DNA of 64,000 nt from Actibacterium naphthalenivorans (GCF_014196965.1 NZ_JACIEQ010000001.1:930001-994000); one strand, 5' to 3'. Positions 15,863-26,068 are shown, numbered from the stretch's first letter. A program made the numbers and translations. The notes: a model not told the origin generated them from the letters alone.

Positions 15863-17377
15863 ATGGTTGCGCGGGCCTATACGGTGGCCTTTGAAGGGGT
15901 GGATGCCCGGATGGTCGAGGTGCAATGCGCCATCACCGCCGGCCTGCCCGCCTTCTCGATCGTCGGCCTGCCCGACAAGGCGGTCAGCGAAGCGCGCGAC
16001 CGGGTGCGCGCGGCGCTGACCGCGATGGCGCTGGCGCTGCCGTCAAAACGCATCACCGTCAACCTGTCGCCCGCCGACCTGCCCAAGGAAGGCTCGCATT
16101 TCGACCTGCCGATCGCACTGGCGCTGCTGGCCGCGCTCGATGTCGTGCCGCGCGACGAGGTGGAGCGGACCGTGGCGCTGGGGGAAATGTCGCTGGACGG
16201 ATCGCTGGTGCCAGTGCTCGGGGCCCTGCCTGCGGCCATGGCGGCGGCCGAGGCGGACAGGGCGCTGCTTTGCCCCCGCGCCTGCGGCCCCGAAGCGGCC
16301 TGGGTGGGCGCGACACAGGTGCTGGCGGCGGGATCGCTGGGCGAGGTCGTGCGCCACTACACCGGGCAATCTCCGCTCTCCCCCGCCGAGCCGGGCGAGG
16401 TGACCGCACCAGCCCAGACCCGCGACCTGCGCGACGTCAAAGGGCAGGAACGCGCCAAACGCGCGCTGGAGATTGCCGCCGCCGGGCGCCATCACATGCT
16501 GATGGTCGGCGCGCCGGGGTCGGGCAAATCCATGCTGGCCGCGCGCATGCCGGGCATCCTGCCGCCGCTGGAACCGGTCGAGGCGCTGGAAACCTCGATG
16601 ATCCATTCCCTGTCGGGCCTGCTGGACGAGGGCGGGATCTCGCGCACGAGGCCGTTCCGCGAACCGCATCACACAGCCTCGATGGCCGCCATCGTCGGGG
16701 GCGGGCGCGGCGCCAAACCTGGCGAGATCTCTTTGGCCCATAACGGGGTGCTGTTCATGGATGAATTCCCCGAATTCCCCCGCGCCGTGCTGGAAACCCT
16801 GCGCCAGCCGATCGAAACGGGCGAGGTTGTCGTGGCCCGCGCCAACGCGCACATGCGATACCCCTGCCGGTTTCTTCTGGTGGCCGCCGCGAACCCCTGC
16901 AAATGCGGCTATCTTGCCGACCCGTCCCGCGCCTGCGCCCGCGTGCCGCAATGTGGCGAGGATTACCTCGGCCGCATTTCGGGCCCGCTGATGGACAGGT
17001 TCGATCTTCGGGTCGAGGTGCCCCCCGTGGCCTATACCGACCTCAACCTGCCTGAATCGGGCGACAGCTCCGCCGACGTGGCCAAGCGCGTCGCGGCCGC
17101 CCGCGCAGTTCAGTCCGCGCGCTTCGCCGGGCACGAGGACGCGCGCAGCAACGCCGATGCCGAAGGTCGCCTGCTGGACGAGATCGCGACGCCCGATGCC
17201 GAAGGGCGCGCCCTGTTGTCGCGCGTGGCCGAACGGTTCGGCCTGTCGGCGCGCGGCTTTCACCGAGTGATGCGGGTCGCGCGCACCATCGCCGATCTCG
17301 ACGGATCGGCGCAGGTGTGCAAACCGCATGTGGCAGAGGCGGTCAGCTTTCGGCTGGTGTCGCTGAAAGAGACGTAA
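15863..17377 (+). CDS. comM: YifB/ComM family Mg-chelatase-like AAA+ ATPase
   Basis: The product is 504 residues, the full family length. The N-terminal domain starts ARAYTVAFEGVDARMVEVQC and contains VGLPDKAVSEARDRVRAAL. The AAA+ core has Walker A GAPGSGKS (about residue 217) and Walker B VLFMDEFPEF, followed by a zinc-like ANPCKCGY segment. ComM is a hexameric helicase that drives branch migration during integration of transforming DNA and is also found in species not known to be competent. GGAGGCGGGA precedes the ATG. The 3' end overlaps the convergent esterase gene by 35 bases. Confidence 0.92.
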   Translation: MVARAYTVAFEGVDARMVEVQCAITAGLPAFSIVGLPDKAVSEARDRVRAALTAMALALPSKRITVNLSPADLPKEGSHFDLPIALALLAALDVVPRDEVERTVALGEMSLDGSLVPVLGALPAAMAAAEADRALLCPRACGPEAAWVGATQVLAAGSLGEVVRHYTGQSPLSPAEPGEVTAPAQTRDLRDVKGQERAKRALEIAAAGRHHMLMVGAPGSGKSMLAARMPGILPPLEPVEALETSMIHSLSGLLDEGGISRTRPFREPHHTASMAAIVGGGRGAKPGEISLAHNGVLFMDEFPEFPRAVLETLRQPIETGEVVVARANAHMRYPCRFLLVAAANPCKCGYLADPSRACARVPQCGEDYLGRISGPLMDRFDLRVEVPPVAYTDLNLPESGDSSADVAKRVAAARAVQSARFAGHEDARSNADAEGRLLDEIATPDAEGRALLSRVAERFGLSARGFHRVMRVARTIADLDGSAQVCKPHVAEAVSFRLVSLKET

Positions 17378-18245
17378 GAAACCCCGCGATATTCGCCAGC
17401 GCCGCGTCAGCCTCGGGCAGCCAGCCCTGAAAGATCGGCCAGACATGCGGCGGGTCGTCCCACATGTCGACTGTCACCGCCGCACCGAAGCCGCGCAAAC
17501 GCGCGGCCATGCGCAGCGAGTCGTCGCGCAGAATCTCGGTGCGGGCGGCCTGCAGGAAGACGGGCGGACAACCGGGAAATGCCGCGAACAGGGGCGAGGC
17601 GCCCGGATCGCGCGGATCGGCCCCGGCAAGATAATAGCGCCGCACCTCCGCCAGCCGGCTGGCGGGCAACAAGGGGTCCGAAACCGCGTTCTCCCGCATC
17701 GACCGGCCCGATGCCGTCAGATCCACCCAGGGCGACAAGGCGAAGGCGGCCGCGGGCCGCACCCCCCGCGCCAGAAGCCGGGCCAGCAGCGCCAGCATCA
17801 GCCCGCCGCCGGAACTGTCGCCGCCCAGGATGATCCGCCCGGGCGGATAGCCGCGCACGACCAGCCCCTCCCAAACCGCCTCGGCGTCGTCCAGGCTCGC
17901 GGGAAACGGATGCTCGGGTGCCAGCCGCATGGCGGGCAGGCAAGCCCGCTGTCCCGTCATCGCCGAAAGGCGCGCCAGCATCGCGCGATGGGTGAACGGG
18001 CTACCCATCAGATGGGCACCACCGTGCAGATAAAGGAGGATACCAGGCCGTCGGACGCGGCAGGATGCCCAGGTGATCGGAACATCACCAACGCGGTCTT
18101 GCAGATAGAGCGCGTAGGGCGGGTTGCGGAACATGTGCCCCTGCCGCTCGAACCGGGCGCGCGCAACCGCCGGCTCTATGCGCGCCAGCGCAGGCTTTTC
18201 GACGCGTCGCAACCAAAGAGTCAACAGGCGCAATTGCCAGGACAT
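17343..18245 (-). CDS. Alpha/beta hydrolase, hormone-sensitive-lipase family esterase
   Basis: The product is 300 residues. The oxyanion-hole motif HGGAH (near residue 74) and the nucleophile GDSSGGG (near residue 144) are those of HSL/family IV esterases. The acid is probably in TEILRDDS and the histidine in DDPPHVW near 271. It should hydrolyse short-chain esters in the cytosol; the natural substrate is unknown. The start ATG overlaps the gshB stop by one base (TGATG), so it is coupled to glutathione synthetase. That suggests, without proof, a role in handling glutathione thioesters or reactive esters. Confidence 0.88.
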   Translation of the reverse strand: MSWQLRLLTLWLRRVEKPALARIEPAVARARFERQGHMFRNPPYALYLQDRVGDVPITWASCRVRRPGILLYLHGGAHLMGSPFTHRAMLARLSAMTGQRACLPAMRLAPEHPFPASLDDAEAVWEGLVVRGYPPGRIILGGDSSGGGLMLALLARLLARGVRPAAAFALSPWVDLTASGRSMRENAVSDPLLPASRLAEVRRYYLAGADPRDPGASPLFAAFPGCPPVFLQAARTEILRDDSLRMAARLRGFGAAVTVDMWDDPPHVWPIFQGWLPEADAALANIAGFLTSLSATPAES

Positions 18246-19189
18246 CAGCCCGCGCGCTTTGCCTCGATCACCTGCCAGATCCGCTCGGCGACATTGGTGC
18301 CGTCGAACCGCTCCAGCTCCTGAATGCCGGTGGGCGAGGTCACGTTGATTTCGGTCAGATAATCACCGATCACATCGATCCCCACGAAAATCTGACCATG
18401 ATCCCGCAGCGTCGGACCGATGGCCGCGCAGATCTCCAGATCCCGCGCGGTCAGGCCAACCTTTTCGGGCCGCCCGCCCACATGCATGTTCGACCGCGTC
18501 TCGCCCGCCTGGGGCACCCGGTTGATGGCGCCGACCGGCTCTCCATTCACCAGAATCACCCGCTTGTCACCGTTCGAGACGTCGGGCAGGAATTTCTGGG
18601 CGATCAGCGGCTCGCGGCTAAGGCCGGTAAACAGCTCGTGCAACGATGACAGGTTGCGGTCATTCGGATCCAGCCGGAACACCCCGGCGCCGCCGTTTCC
18701 GTAAAGCGGCTTCAGGATGATGTCACCATGAAGCGCCTTGAACTCGCGGATCGTGACAAGATCCCGCGCGATCAGCGTCGGCGGAATCAGATCGGGAAAC
18801 TGCAGCACCAGAAGCTTTTCGGGAAAGTTCCGCACCCAGAACGGATCATTCACCACAAGCGTGGCGGGATGAAGACGTTCCAAAAGATGGGTGGTCGTGA
18901 TGTAGCCCATGTCGAAGGGCGGATCCTGCCGCAGCCAGACCACGTCCCACTCCGACAAATCCACATCCATCTCGTCGCCCAGCGCGAAATGGTCGCCCTT
19001 GACCCGCCGCACGGTCAGCGGCCAGCCGCGCGCCATGACCCGCCCATCATTCCAGTAGAGCTTGTCGGGCGTATAGTAGAACAGCTGGTGCCCACGCGCC
19101 TGCGCCTCTTCGGCAAGGCGGAAGGTGCTGTCAGCGGTGATGTCGATCGGGCCGATCGGATCCATCTGAATTGCAACTTTGAGCGACAT
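18245..19189 (-). CDS. gshB: Glutathione synthetase
   Basis: The product is 314 residues, an ATP-grasp enzyme of standard size. It begins [17 protein letters not shown], and the ATP and substrate loops [42 protein letters not shown] and [12 protein letters not shown] are all present. It joins glycine to gamma-glutamylcysteine. GGGAGA stands seven bases before the ATG. It is followed by the HSL-type esterase with a one-base overlap. gshA is not in the window. Confidence 0.96.
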   Translation of the reverse strand: MSLKVAIQMDPIGPIDITADSTFRLAEEAQARGHQLFYYTPDKLYWNDGRVMARGWPLTVRRVKGDHFALGDEMDVDLSEWDVVWLRQDPPFDMGYITTTHLLERLHPATLVVNDPFWVRNFPEKLLVLQFPDLIPPTLIARDLVTIREFKALHGDIILKPLYGNGGAGVFRLDPNDRNLSSLHELFTGLSREPLIAQKFLPDVSNGDKRVILVNGEPVGAINRVPQAGETRSNMHVGGRPEKVGLTARDLEICAAIGPTLRDHGQIFVGIDVIGDYLTEINVTSPTGIQELERFDGTNVAERIWQVIEAKRAG

Positions 19190-19256
19190 GCGCGTTCTCC
19201 CGGAAGTTAGAGACTACATGGCCTGCCGCGCGCCATGTTGCAATCGCACTTTCACA

Positions 19257-19610
19257 TCAGGCCGCGAACGCGTTTTCCAGAATTTCGATCCTGCCCGTCC
19301 CGTCCACCAGCGCCACGTCAAAACGCATGTCCGTCAATTGTCCGCGCGGCTCGCCCGCCACGAATTCCGAGGCCGCCATGAGTATCCGCTCCATCTGCCG
19401 GCGCGAAATCCGCTCTGCCGCCCGCGCGAAAGACCGGCTTTTCTTGACCTCGATGAACACCAGACTGTCACCTTCACGCGCAATCAGATCAATCTCACCA
19501 CCACGCCCCCGCCAGCGCCGCTGCGCAATGGCAAACCCGCGGCGCGCATAATTTTCCGCCACGCTGTCTTCGGCAACACGCCCCGCATGGTAGGAAACCG
19601 TTCCGCTCAT
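19257..19610 (-). CDS. YraN family (UPF0102) endonuclease-fold protein
   Basis: The product is 117 residues. The restriction-endonuclease-like core is visible as GEIDLIAREGDSLVFIEVKKSRS, with the D...EVK catalytic pattern. The biochemical role of YraN is not established; genetic data in other bacteria suggest DNA processing. The ATG overlaps the end of rsmI by four bases (ATGA). The rsmI-yraN pair is a very common arrangement, which supports both calls. The next gene, gshB, starts 67 bases downstream. Confidence 0.92.
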   Translation of the reverse strand: MSGTVSYHAGRVAEDSVAENYARRGFAIAQRRWRGRGGEIDLIAREGDSLVFIEVKKSRSFARAAERISRRQMERILMAASEFVAGEPRGQLTDMRFDVALVDGTGRIEILENAFAA

Positions 19611-20473
19611 TCTTCTTTCTCCAATTCCAGCGCAGCCTGATAAACCCGCCGCTTCGGCAACCCCAAAGCCTCGGCAACATCTGCTGCGGCATCCTTCACC
19701 GACTTTTGCCGAAGCGCCGCGCGCAACGCCGCGGTCATCGACGCGGCATCGGCCGTACGCACCGGCGCCCGATCGACAAGAACAACGATCTCGCCCTTCA
19801 CGCTGCGCCCTTCATATGCCTCGACCAGCTCTGCCAAACTACCGCGCGACACTTCCTCGAATCGTTTCGTAAGCTCCCGGCACACTGCTGCCTGTCTCTC
19901 TGCTCCGAAGCATTGCACAAGGTCGCCTAACAATCCCTGAACGCGTTTCGGAGATTCGTAGAGCACCAGCGTCGCCGGGATTTCCGCCAGTTCCGCCAGC
20001 CATTTTTTCCGCGCGCCCTTTGCCGTCGGCGGAAATCCGGCGAACAGGAATCTGTCGGTGGGCAGGCCCGAAACGGTCAGCGCCGCCAGCACGGCCGACG
20101 GACCTGGCGCCGAGATCACCGGCAGGCCGGCGCCGATGACCTCGCGGGCAAGCTGATAGCCCGGATCGGCGACAAGCGGGGTTCCGGCCTCGCTGGCATA
20201 GGCCACCGATTTGCCTTCGGCGATCATGCGGATCAGCCGCGGGCGCATCTCTGCGCCATTGTGGTCGTGATAGGGGATCATCGGGCGGTCGCCTGCCGAA
20301 ATTCCGTGAATGCGCATCAGATGCCGGGCCGTGCGCGTGTCTTCCGCCGCGATCACATCGGCCGAGGCCAGTATATCCAGCGCCCGCAGCGTGATATCCC
20401 GCGCCGCCCCGATCGGGGTAGCGACGAAGTAGAGCCCGGGCTGAAGCGGAACGATCTGGAGTTGCACGGGCAC
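19607..20473 (-). CDS. rsmI: 16S rRNA (cytidine(1402)-2'-O)-methyltransferase
   Basis: The product is 288 residues of the tetrapyrrole-methylase fold. Diagnostic segments are GLYFVATPIGAARDITLRAL, AAEDTRTARHLM, SEAGTPLVADPG and the SAM loop ISAPGPSAVLAALTVSGLP. It methylates the 2'-OH of C1402 in 16S rRNA, acting with RsmH at the decoding site. The start is GTG at 20473 or GTG two codons later; no ATG is available. It is divergent from the lpoA-like gene, and co-translated with yraN. Confidence 0.93.
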   Translation of the reverse strand: MPVQLQIVPLQPGLYFVATPIGAARDITLRALDILASADVIAAEDTRTARHLMRIHGISAGDRPMIPYHDHNGAEMRPRLIRMIAEGKSVAYASEAGTPLVADPGYQLAREVIGAGLPVISAPGPSAVLAALTVSGLPTDRFLFAGFPPTAKGARKKWLAELAEIPATLVLYESPKRVQGLLGDLVQCFGAERQAAVCRELTKRFEEVSRGSLAELVEAYEGRSVKGEIVVLVDRAPVRTADAASMTAALRAALRQKSVKDAAADVAEALGLPKRRVYQAALELEKEE

Positions 20474-20562
20474 GAGGCTTTCTCTGACGTTTACTTGATC
20501 TGCCGAAGCCCGTAGGGTCCGGGAAAGTGAAGGGTCCGGATCCGGGATTCAGGAGAGGTGTC

Positions 20563-21738
20563 ATGGTTGTCCTTTTCGCGCAATTGCGCAAGCCGTTCGC
20601 ACGGCTGATCGTTTTTCTTGCATTTACCCTGGCCCTTACCGCCTGTGACCCGGGCGCGGTCGGCAACGGCCCGTCGCTGAACACCAGGCGCGCGGTGCCC
20701 GTGGCGCTGCTGGTTCCGGGCGGGTCGGGCCAGATGGGCGATGCCCTGCTTGCCAAGAGCCTCGAAAACGCTGCGCGGCTGGCGATGGCCGATCTTGACG
20801 GGGTGCAGATTGATCTGCGCGTCTACGACACCGCCGGCGATGCGGCACTGGCCGCCGAGGTCGCGGCGACGGCCGTGAACGACGGCGCGAAGATCATCCT
20901 TGGCCCGGTTTTCGCGCAATCGGCCAATGCCGTCGGCGTCGCCGTTGCCGGCCGGGGCATCAATGTCCTGAGCTTTTCCAACAATACCGAGATCGCCGGT
21001 GGCAACGTCTTTGTTCTTGGCCCGACGTTCCAGAACACGGCCAACCGGCTGGTTCGCTATTCCGTGCGGGCCGGAAAGCCGGATATGATGATCGTGCGTG
21101 ATCAGCAAATCGCCGGAGAGTTGGGCGCGGCGGCAATCCGCTCTGCCGCCGCCGCCAACGGCGCGAACGTCGTCAACGAAAGCTCTTATGAATTCTCGCA
21201 AAACGGTGTCGTGCAGGCGGTGCCGCTCATCGCGAATGCGGCCAAAACCTCCGGCGCGCAAGCCATCTTCTTCACCGCCAACACCGATGCCGCGCTTCCG
21301 CTTCTGGTGCAGCTTCTGCCGGAAAACGGTGTCGATAGCGCGAGCTTCCAGTTCATCGGCCTGACCCGCTGGGATATACCGCCGTCGTTCCAGGCGCTTC
21401 CCGGCGCACAGGGTGGCTGGTTCGCGCTGCCCGACCCCGCGCTGAGCGCCCAGTTCCGCTCACGCTATCAGGCCGCCTATGGTGAGGCGCCGCATCACAT
21501 CGCCGGGCTGGCCTATGACGGCATAGCGGCGATTGGCGCGCTTGTACGCAAGGGCGGCGCCGATGCGCTCTCTGTCCGGTCGCTGACGCAGGGCTCTGGC
21601 TTTATCGGCGTGAACGGTGTATTCCGCCTGTTGCCCGATGGCACCAACGAGCGCGGCCTTGCCGTGGCTGAAATCCGCAACAATCAGGTGGTTGTGATTG
21701 ACCCTGCCCCAAGAAGCTTCGGCGGCCCTGGTCTCTGA
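20563..21738 (+). CDS. Penicillin-binding protein activator-like lipoprotein (LpoA family)
   Basis: From the ATG at 20563 (AGGAG upstream) the protein is 391 residues. It has a lipoprotein signal ending LALTAC, with Cys28 as the lipidated residue. The mature part has the type I periplasmic-binding fold (VALLVPGGSGQMGDALLAKSLENAARLA at its start), as in E. coli LpoA and Leu/Ile/Val-binding proteins. In this lineage such proteins are annotated as PBP activators acting on peptidoglycan synthesis from the outer membrane. Ligand binding is not shown. Its end overlaps glnD by 41 bases. Confidence 0.82.
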   Translation: MVVLFAQLRKPFARLIVFLAFTLALTACDPGAVGNGPSLNTRRAVPVALLVPGGSGQMGDALLAKSLENAARLAMADLDGVQIDLRVYDTAGDAALAAEVAATAVNDGAKIILGPVFAQSANAVGVAVAGRGINVLSFSNNTEIAGGNVFVLGPTFQNTANRLVRYSVRAGKPDMMIVRDQQIAGELGAAAIRSAAAANGANVVNESSYEFSQNGVVQAVPLIANAAKTSGAQAIFFTANTDAALPLLVQLLPENGVDSASFQFIGLTRWDIPPSFQALPGAQGGWFALPDPALSAQFRSRYQAAYGEAPHHIAGLAYDGIAAIGALVRKGGADALSVRSLTQGSGFIGVNGVFRLLPDGTNERGLAVAEIRNNQVVVIDPAPRSFGGPGL

Positions 21739-24517
21739 CCGGACGCACCCCGGAAACGGCACGACACCCGCGCCCGATCAGCTGATCCGCCCTGCCGTCG
21801 AGATTTTCGACCGCGCCGCGATTGCCGCCGCCCTGGAGAGTGACATCGAGGCCCTGACCGACGCGCGCGACATCCGCGCCGCCACGGTGCAGATCCTGCT
21901 TGCCGCCCGCAAGGCCGGCAATGACGCGATCGCCGAAGCTTTTGAGCAGAGCCCGCTGTCGGCACGGCGTGCGGTGCATTCCTATGCCTATCTGACGGAC
22001 AGCATCGTCTGCGCTGTGATGGAAGTGACCACGAAACGGTTGCACGTCCTTCCCAACCCCACCGAAGGCGAACGCCTGGCGATTTTCGCGGTCGGCGGCT
22101 ACGGCCGGGCCGAGATGGCGCCCTATTCCGATGTCGATCTGCTGTTCCTGACCCCCTACAAGATCACCGGCTGGGCCGAGAGCGTGATCGAATCCATGCT
22201 CTATATCCTGTGGGACCTTCGCCTGAAGGTCGGCCATGCAAGCCGCACCGTAAAGGATTGCGTGCGTCTCGCGCGGGAGGATTACACCATCCGCACCGCC
22301 CTGCTGGAGAACCGGTTTCTGGGCGGCTATGCCCCGCTGAGCCAGGAGTTGAACGACCGGCTCTGGAACGATCTGTTCAGCGCGACCGCGTCGGATTTCG
22401 TCGAGGCCAAGCTGGCCGAACGCGCCGAGCGGCACAAGAAGCAGGGCGGCCAGCGCTATATGCTGGAACCCAATGTGAAAGAGGGCAAGGGCGGGCTGCG
22501 CGACCTGCAGTCGCTGTTCTGGATCACCAAATACGTACATCATGAAGACGACACCGCCGCGCTGGTCGGGCTGGGCGTGTTCACCCCGGAAGAGTTCGAG
22601 GAATTCCGCAGCGCCGAAAACTTCCTGTGGGCCGTCCGCTGCCATCTGCACCTGATCGCGGGCCGCGGGATGGATCAGCTGACCTTTGACATGCAGGTCG
22701 AGGTGGCGGCGCGGATGGGTTATACAGACCATGGCGGCCGCCGCGCCGTCGAGCATTTCATGCAGGATTATTTCCGCCACGCCACCCATGTCGGCGAGCT
22801 GACCCGCATCTTCCTGACCGCGCTGGAGGCCAGCCACGTCAAGACCGCGCCCAGCCTGATCGGCCTGTTCCAGCGCAAGAAACGCGCCAAGGCGGGGTAC
22901 CGGATCGTCCAGAACCGGCTGAGCATCGCCGATGAGGAGAGCTTTTTCGATAACCGGCTGAACATCCTGCGGATATTCGAGGAAGCGCTGCGCACCGGCA
23001 CACTGATCCATCCCAACGCGATGCGCCTGATCGCGGCGAATCTTCAGCTGATCGACGACGACACGCGCAACAACAAGGAAGCGCAGCGCATCTTCCTTGA
23101 CCTGCTGCTCAAGCACGGCAACCCCGAGCGCGCCCTGCGCCGGATGAACGAGCTGGGCGTTCTGGCCGCCTTCATTCCCGAATTCGAGCCGATCCTGGCG
23201 ATGATGCAGTTCAACGTCTATCACCACTACACGGTGGACGAGCACATCATCCAATGCGTCTCCGTTCTGGCGCAGATCGAGCGTGAGGAGCTGCAGGAAA
23301 CCCTGCCCGTCGCCAGCCGCATCCTGAAGGCCGGCATCAACCGCAAGGTTCTGTATGTGGCGCTGCTGCTGCATGACATCGGCAAGGGCCGCAAAGAGGA
23401 TCATTCGATCCTGGGCGCGCGCATCGCCCGCAAGGTCGCGCCCCGGCTGGGGCTGAAGCCCGACGAATGCGAAACCGTGGAATGGCTGGTGCGCTATCAC
23501 CTGCTGATGTCCGACATGGCGCAGAAGCGCGACATTTCGGATCCGCGCACGGTGCGCGACTTCGCCAAGCTGGTGAAGACGAAAAAGCGGCTTGATCTGC
23601 TGACCGTGCTGACGGTCTGCGACATCCGCGGCGTCGGCCCGGGCACCTGGAACAACTGGAAGGCGCAGTTGCTGCGCAGCCTCTACTGGCAGACGGCGGA
23701 TGCGCTGGAAAACGGGCTGGAAGACCTGAACCGCGAAGCCCGCGAGGCCGAGGCGAAAAAGGCCCTGCGCGCCGCGCTCGCGGACTGGGACAAGAAAGAC
23801 CTGCGCACCGAAACCAACCGCCACTACGGCACCTACTGGCAGGGGCTGCAGACCGAAACCCAGATCGTCTTCGCCCGGCTGCTGCGCCAAGTGTCCGAGA
23901 ACGAGATCCGCATCGACCTGATGCCCGACAAGGACCGCGACGCGACCCGCGCCTGCTTTGTTCTGGCCGATCACCCCGGCATTTTCTCGCGGCTTGCCGG
24001 GGCGCTGGCCATGGTCGGCGCCAATGTGGTGGACGCGCGCACCTACACGTCGAAGGATGGCTATGCCACGGCTGTGTTCTGGATACAGGATACCGACGGC
24101 GCGCCCTATGAATCCAGCCGCCTGCCCCGGCTGCGCGACATGATCGGCAAGACGCTGGGCGGCGAGGTCGTTCCGCGTGAAAAACTGGCCGATCGTGACA
24201 AGCTGGGCAGGCGCGAGCGCGGTTTTCAATTCCCCACCTCGATCACCTTCGACAATGAAGGCTCCGATATCTACACGATCATCGAGGTTGATACCCGCGA
24301 CCGCCCCGGCCTGCTGTTCGATCTGACCCGGGTTCTCGCCAATGCCAATATCTACATCGCCTCGGCGATGATCGCGACCTACGGCGCGCAGGTGGTCGAC
24401 ACCTTCTATGTGAAGGATATGTTCGGGCTGAAACTGCATTCGACATCCAAGCAGGAAAGCCTTGAAAAGAAACTGCGCGGCGTGATCGAAAAAGGTGCGG
24501 AAAGGGCGCGCAACTGA
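21698..24517 (+). CDS. glnD: Bifunctional [protein-PII] uridylyltransferase / uridylyl-removing enzyme
   Basis: The product is 939 residues. The nucleotidyltransferase motif GGYGRAEMAPYSDVDLLFL is at about residues 132-150. The HD hydrolase motif LLHDIGKGRKEDHS is near 557. Two C-terminal ACT domains begin near 755 and 863 and sense glutamine. GlnD uridylylates PII proteins at low nitrogen and deuridylylates them when glutamine is high. The only reasonable start near the N-terminus is TTG at 21698, inside the upstream gene; this start is uncertain. It is coupled to murJ through a TGATG overlap. Confidence 0.95.
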   Translation: MTLPQEASAALVSDRTHPGNGTTPAPDQLIRPAVEIFDRAAIAAALESDIEALTDARDIRAATVQILLAARKAGNDAIAEAFEQSPLSARRAVHSYAYLTDSIVCAVMEVTTKRLHVLPNPTEGERLAIFAVGGYGRAEMAPYSDVDLLFLTPYKITGWAESVIESMLYILWDLRLKVGHASRTVKDCVRLAREDYTIRTALLENRFLGGYAPLSQELNDRLWNDLFSATASDFVEAKLAERAERHKKQGGQRYMLEPNVKEGKGGLRDLQSLFWITKYVHHEDDTAALVGLGVFTPEEFEEFRSAENFLWAVRCHLHLIAGRGMDQLTFDMQVEVAARMGYTDHGGRRAVEHFMQDYFRHATHVGELTRIFLTALEASHVKTAPSLIGLFQRKKRAKAGYRIVQNRLSIADEESFFDNRLNILRIFEEALRTGTLIHPNAMRLIAANLQLIDDDTRNNKEAQRIFLDLLLKHGNPERALRRMNELGVLAAFIPEFEPILAMMQFNVYHHYTVDEHIIQCVSVLAQIEREELQETLPVASRILKAGINRKVLYVALLLHDIGKGRKEDHSILGARIARKVAPRLGLKPDECETVEWLVRYHLLMSDMAQKRDISDPRTVRDFAKLVKTKKRLDLLTVLTVCDIRGVGPGTWNNWKAQLLRSLYWQTADALENGLEDLNREAREAEAKKALRAALADWDKKDLRTETNRHYGTYWQGLQTETQIVFARLLRQVSENEIRIDLMPDKDRDATRACFVLADHPGIFSRLAGALAMVGANVVDARTYTSKDGYATAVFWIQDTDGAPYESSRLPRLRDMIGKTLGGEVVPREKLADRDKLGRRERGFQFPTSITFDNEGSDIYTIIEVDTRDRPGLLFDLTRVLANANIYIASAMIATYGAQVVDTFYVKDMFGLKLHSTSKQESLEKKLRGVIEKGAERARN

Positions 24518-26058
24518 TGATTCCCATCAGCTTGGTGTCGGGGTTTCTGACGGTCGGCATGTGGACCCTGCTCAGCCGTGTGCTGGGTTTTGCGCGCGAC
24601 ATCCTGATTGCCGCCTATCTGGGCGCGGGCCCGGTGGCCGAGGCGTTTCTGATCGCCTTTTCCCTGCCCAACATGTTCCGCCGCTTCTTTGCCGAAGGCG
24701 CGTTCAACATGGCCTTCGTGCCGATGTTCTCGAAAAAGCTGGAAGGCGGCGAGGATGCCGAAACCTTCGCCCGCGACGCCTTTACCGGGCTGGCCACGGT
24801 GCTGATCGGCTTTACCGTCGTGGCGCAGGTCTTCATGCCGTGGCTGGTGCTGGCCATGGCCTCGGGGTTTCTGGAGGATGAGCGCTTCGGACTGGCCGTG
24901 CATTTCGGGCGGATCGCCTTTCCCTATATCCTGTTCATCTCGCTGGCGGCGCTGCTGTCGGGCGTTCTGAACGCCACCGGGCGTTTCGTGGCCGCCGCCG
25001 CCGCGCCCGTGCTGCTGAACCTTCTGTTCATCAGCACGCTTGTCATCGCCCGGTTCGCCGGATGGCCCATCGGCGACACCCTGGCCTGGACAGTGCCGGT
25101 GGCGGGCGCGGCGCAGATGGCGCTGGTCTGGGTCGCCGCGTCGCGCGCGGGCTACCGGCTGACCCTGCGCCGCCCGCGTCTCACACCAGAGCTGAAACGG
25201 CTGGCGATCATCGCCGGGCCCGCCGCGCTGGCCGGGGGCGTGGTGCAGGTGAACCTGCTGGTGGGCCGTCAGGTGGCCAGTTTCTACGACGGCGCGATTG
25301 CGTGGCTGAACTATGCCGACCGGCTGTATCAACTGCCGCTGGGTGTGGTCGGCATCGCCATCGGCGTGGTGCTTCTGCCCGACCTGTCGCGCCGCCTGCG
25401 CGCCGGGGATACGGCGGGCGGGCGCGATGCGTTCAACCGCGCGGGCGAGCTGTCGCTGGCGATGACCATCCCTGCCGCCGTGGCGCTGATGGCCATCCCC
25501 GGCCCGCTGATCGGCGTGCTGTTTCAGCGCGGCGCCTTCGGGCCCGCCGATACCGCCGCCACGGCGGCGGCTGTGGCGGTCTACGGGCTCGGCCTGCCCG
25601 CCTTCGTGATCCAGAAGGTGCTGCAACCGCTGTTCTTCGCGCGGGAAAACACGAAAACGCCGTTCTACTACGCGCTTGTGTCCCTGTTGGTGAGTGTGGT
25701 GGTCGCGGTCGGGCTGACGCCCGTCATCGGCTATCTGGCCGCAGCCCTTGGCACCACGCTTGCGGGCTGGGCCATGGTCGTGCTGCTGTGGCGTGGATCA
25801 CGGCATATGGGCGATGCCGCGCTGGTCGATGCCCGTTTTCGCAAACGGCTGGTGCGGATCATCGCGGCCGCGCTGCTGATGGGGGCGCTGCTCTACGGCG
25901 CGGCGCTGGTGCTGGCGCCGTGGCTGCATGCCGGGCGGCTGCGCTATCTGGCGCTGGCCGTGCTGGTGGCGCTTGGCATGGTCAGCTATTTCGGGCTCGG
26001 CCACCTTCTGGGTGCGTTTCGACTGGGCGAATTCAGGCGGGCCATGCGGCGCGGCTGA
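24517..26058 (+). CDS. murJ: Lipid II flippase MurJ (MviN)
   Basis: The product is 513 residues with about 14 transmembrane helices of the MOP superfamily. The N-terminal signature is VLGFARDILIAAYLGAGPVAEAF and SLPNMFRRFFAEGAFNMAFVPMF, including the conserved arginines of the central cavity. It flips lipid II across the inner membrane for peptidoglycan synthesis. The ATG shares its A with the glnD stop codon. With the upstream PBP-activator-like gene, this makes glnD the middle of an otherwise envelope-directed operon, an arrangement seen in other alphaproteobacteria. Confidence 0.95.
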   Translation: MIPISLVSGFLTVGMWTLLSRVLGFARDILIAAYLGAGPVAEAFLIAFSLPNMFRRFFAEGAFNMAFVPMFSKKLEGGEDAETFARDAFTGLATVLIGFTVVAQVFMPWLVLAMASGFLEDERFGLAVHFGRIAFPYILFISLAALLSGVLNATGRFVAAAAAPVLLNLLFISTLVIARFAGWPIGDTLAWTVPVAGAAQMALVWVAASRAGYRLTLRRPRLTPELKRLAIIAGPAALAGGVVQVNLLVGRQVASFYDGAIAWLNYADRLYQLPLGVVGIAIGVVLLPDLSRRLRAGDTAGGRDAFNRAGELSLAMTIPAAVALMAIPGPLIGVLFQRGAFGPADTAATAAAVAVYGLGLPAFVIQKVLQPLFFARENTKTPFYYALVSLLVSVVVAVGLTPVIGYLAAALGTTLAGWAMVVLLWRGSRHMGDAALVDARFRKRLVRIIAAALLMGALLYGAALVLAPWLHAGRLRYLALAVLVALGMVSYFGLGHLLGAFRLGEFRRAMRRG

Positions 26059-26068
26059 GCCCCGCCCG

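Noticed and set aside
20513-20540. Direct repeat GGGTCCGG upstream of the lpoA-like gene
   Set aside because: Two short GC-rich copies in a GC-rich leader; no further support for an operator.
20584-20591. TTGCGCAA in the lpoA-like gene
   Set aside because: Coding for Gln-Leu-Arg-Lys; similar chance copies occur in ilvE and the M3 peptidase gene, so the 8-mer alone is not evidence of regulation.
21602-24439. A 945-codon open frame opposite glnD
   Set aside because: Mirror of glnD codon bias; no ribosome site, no domain.
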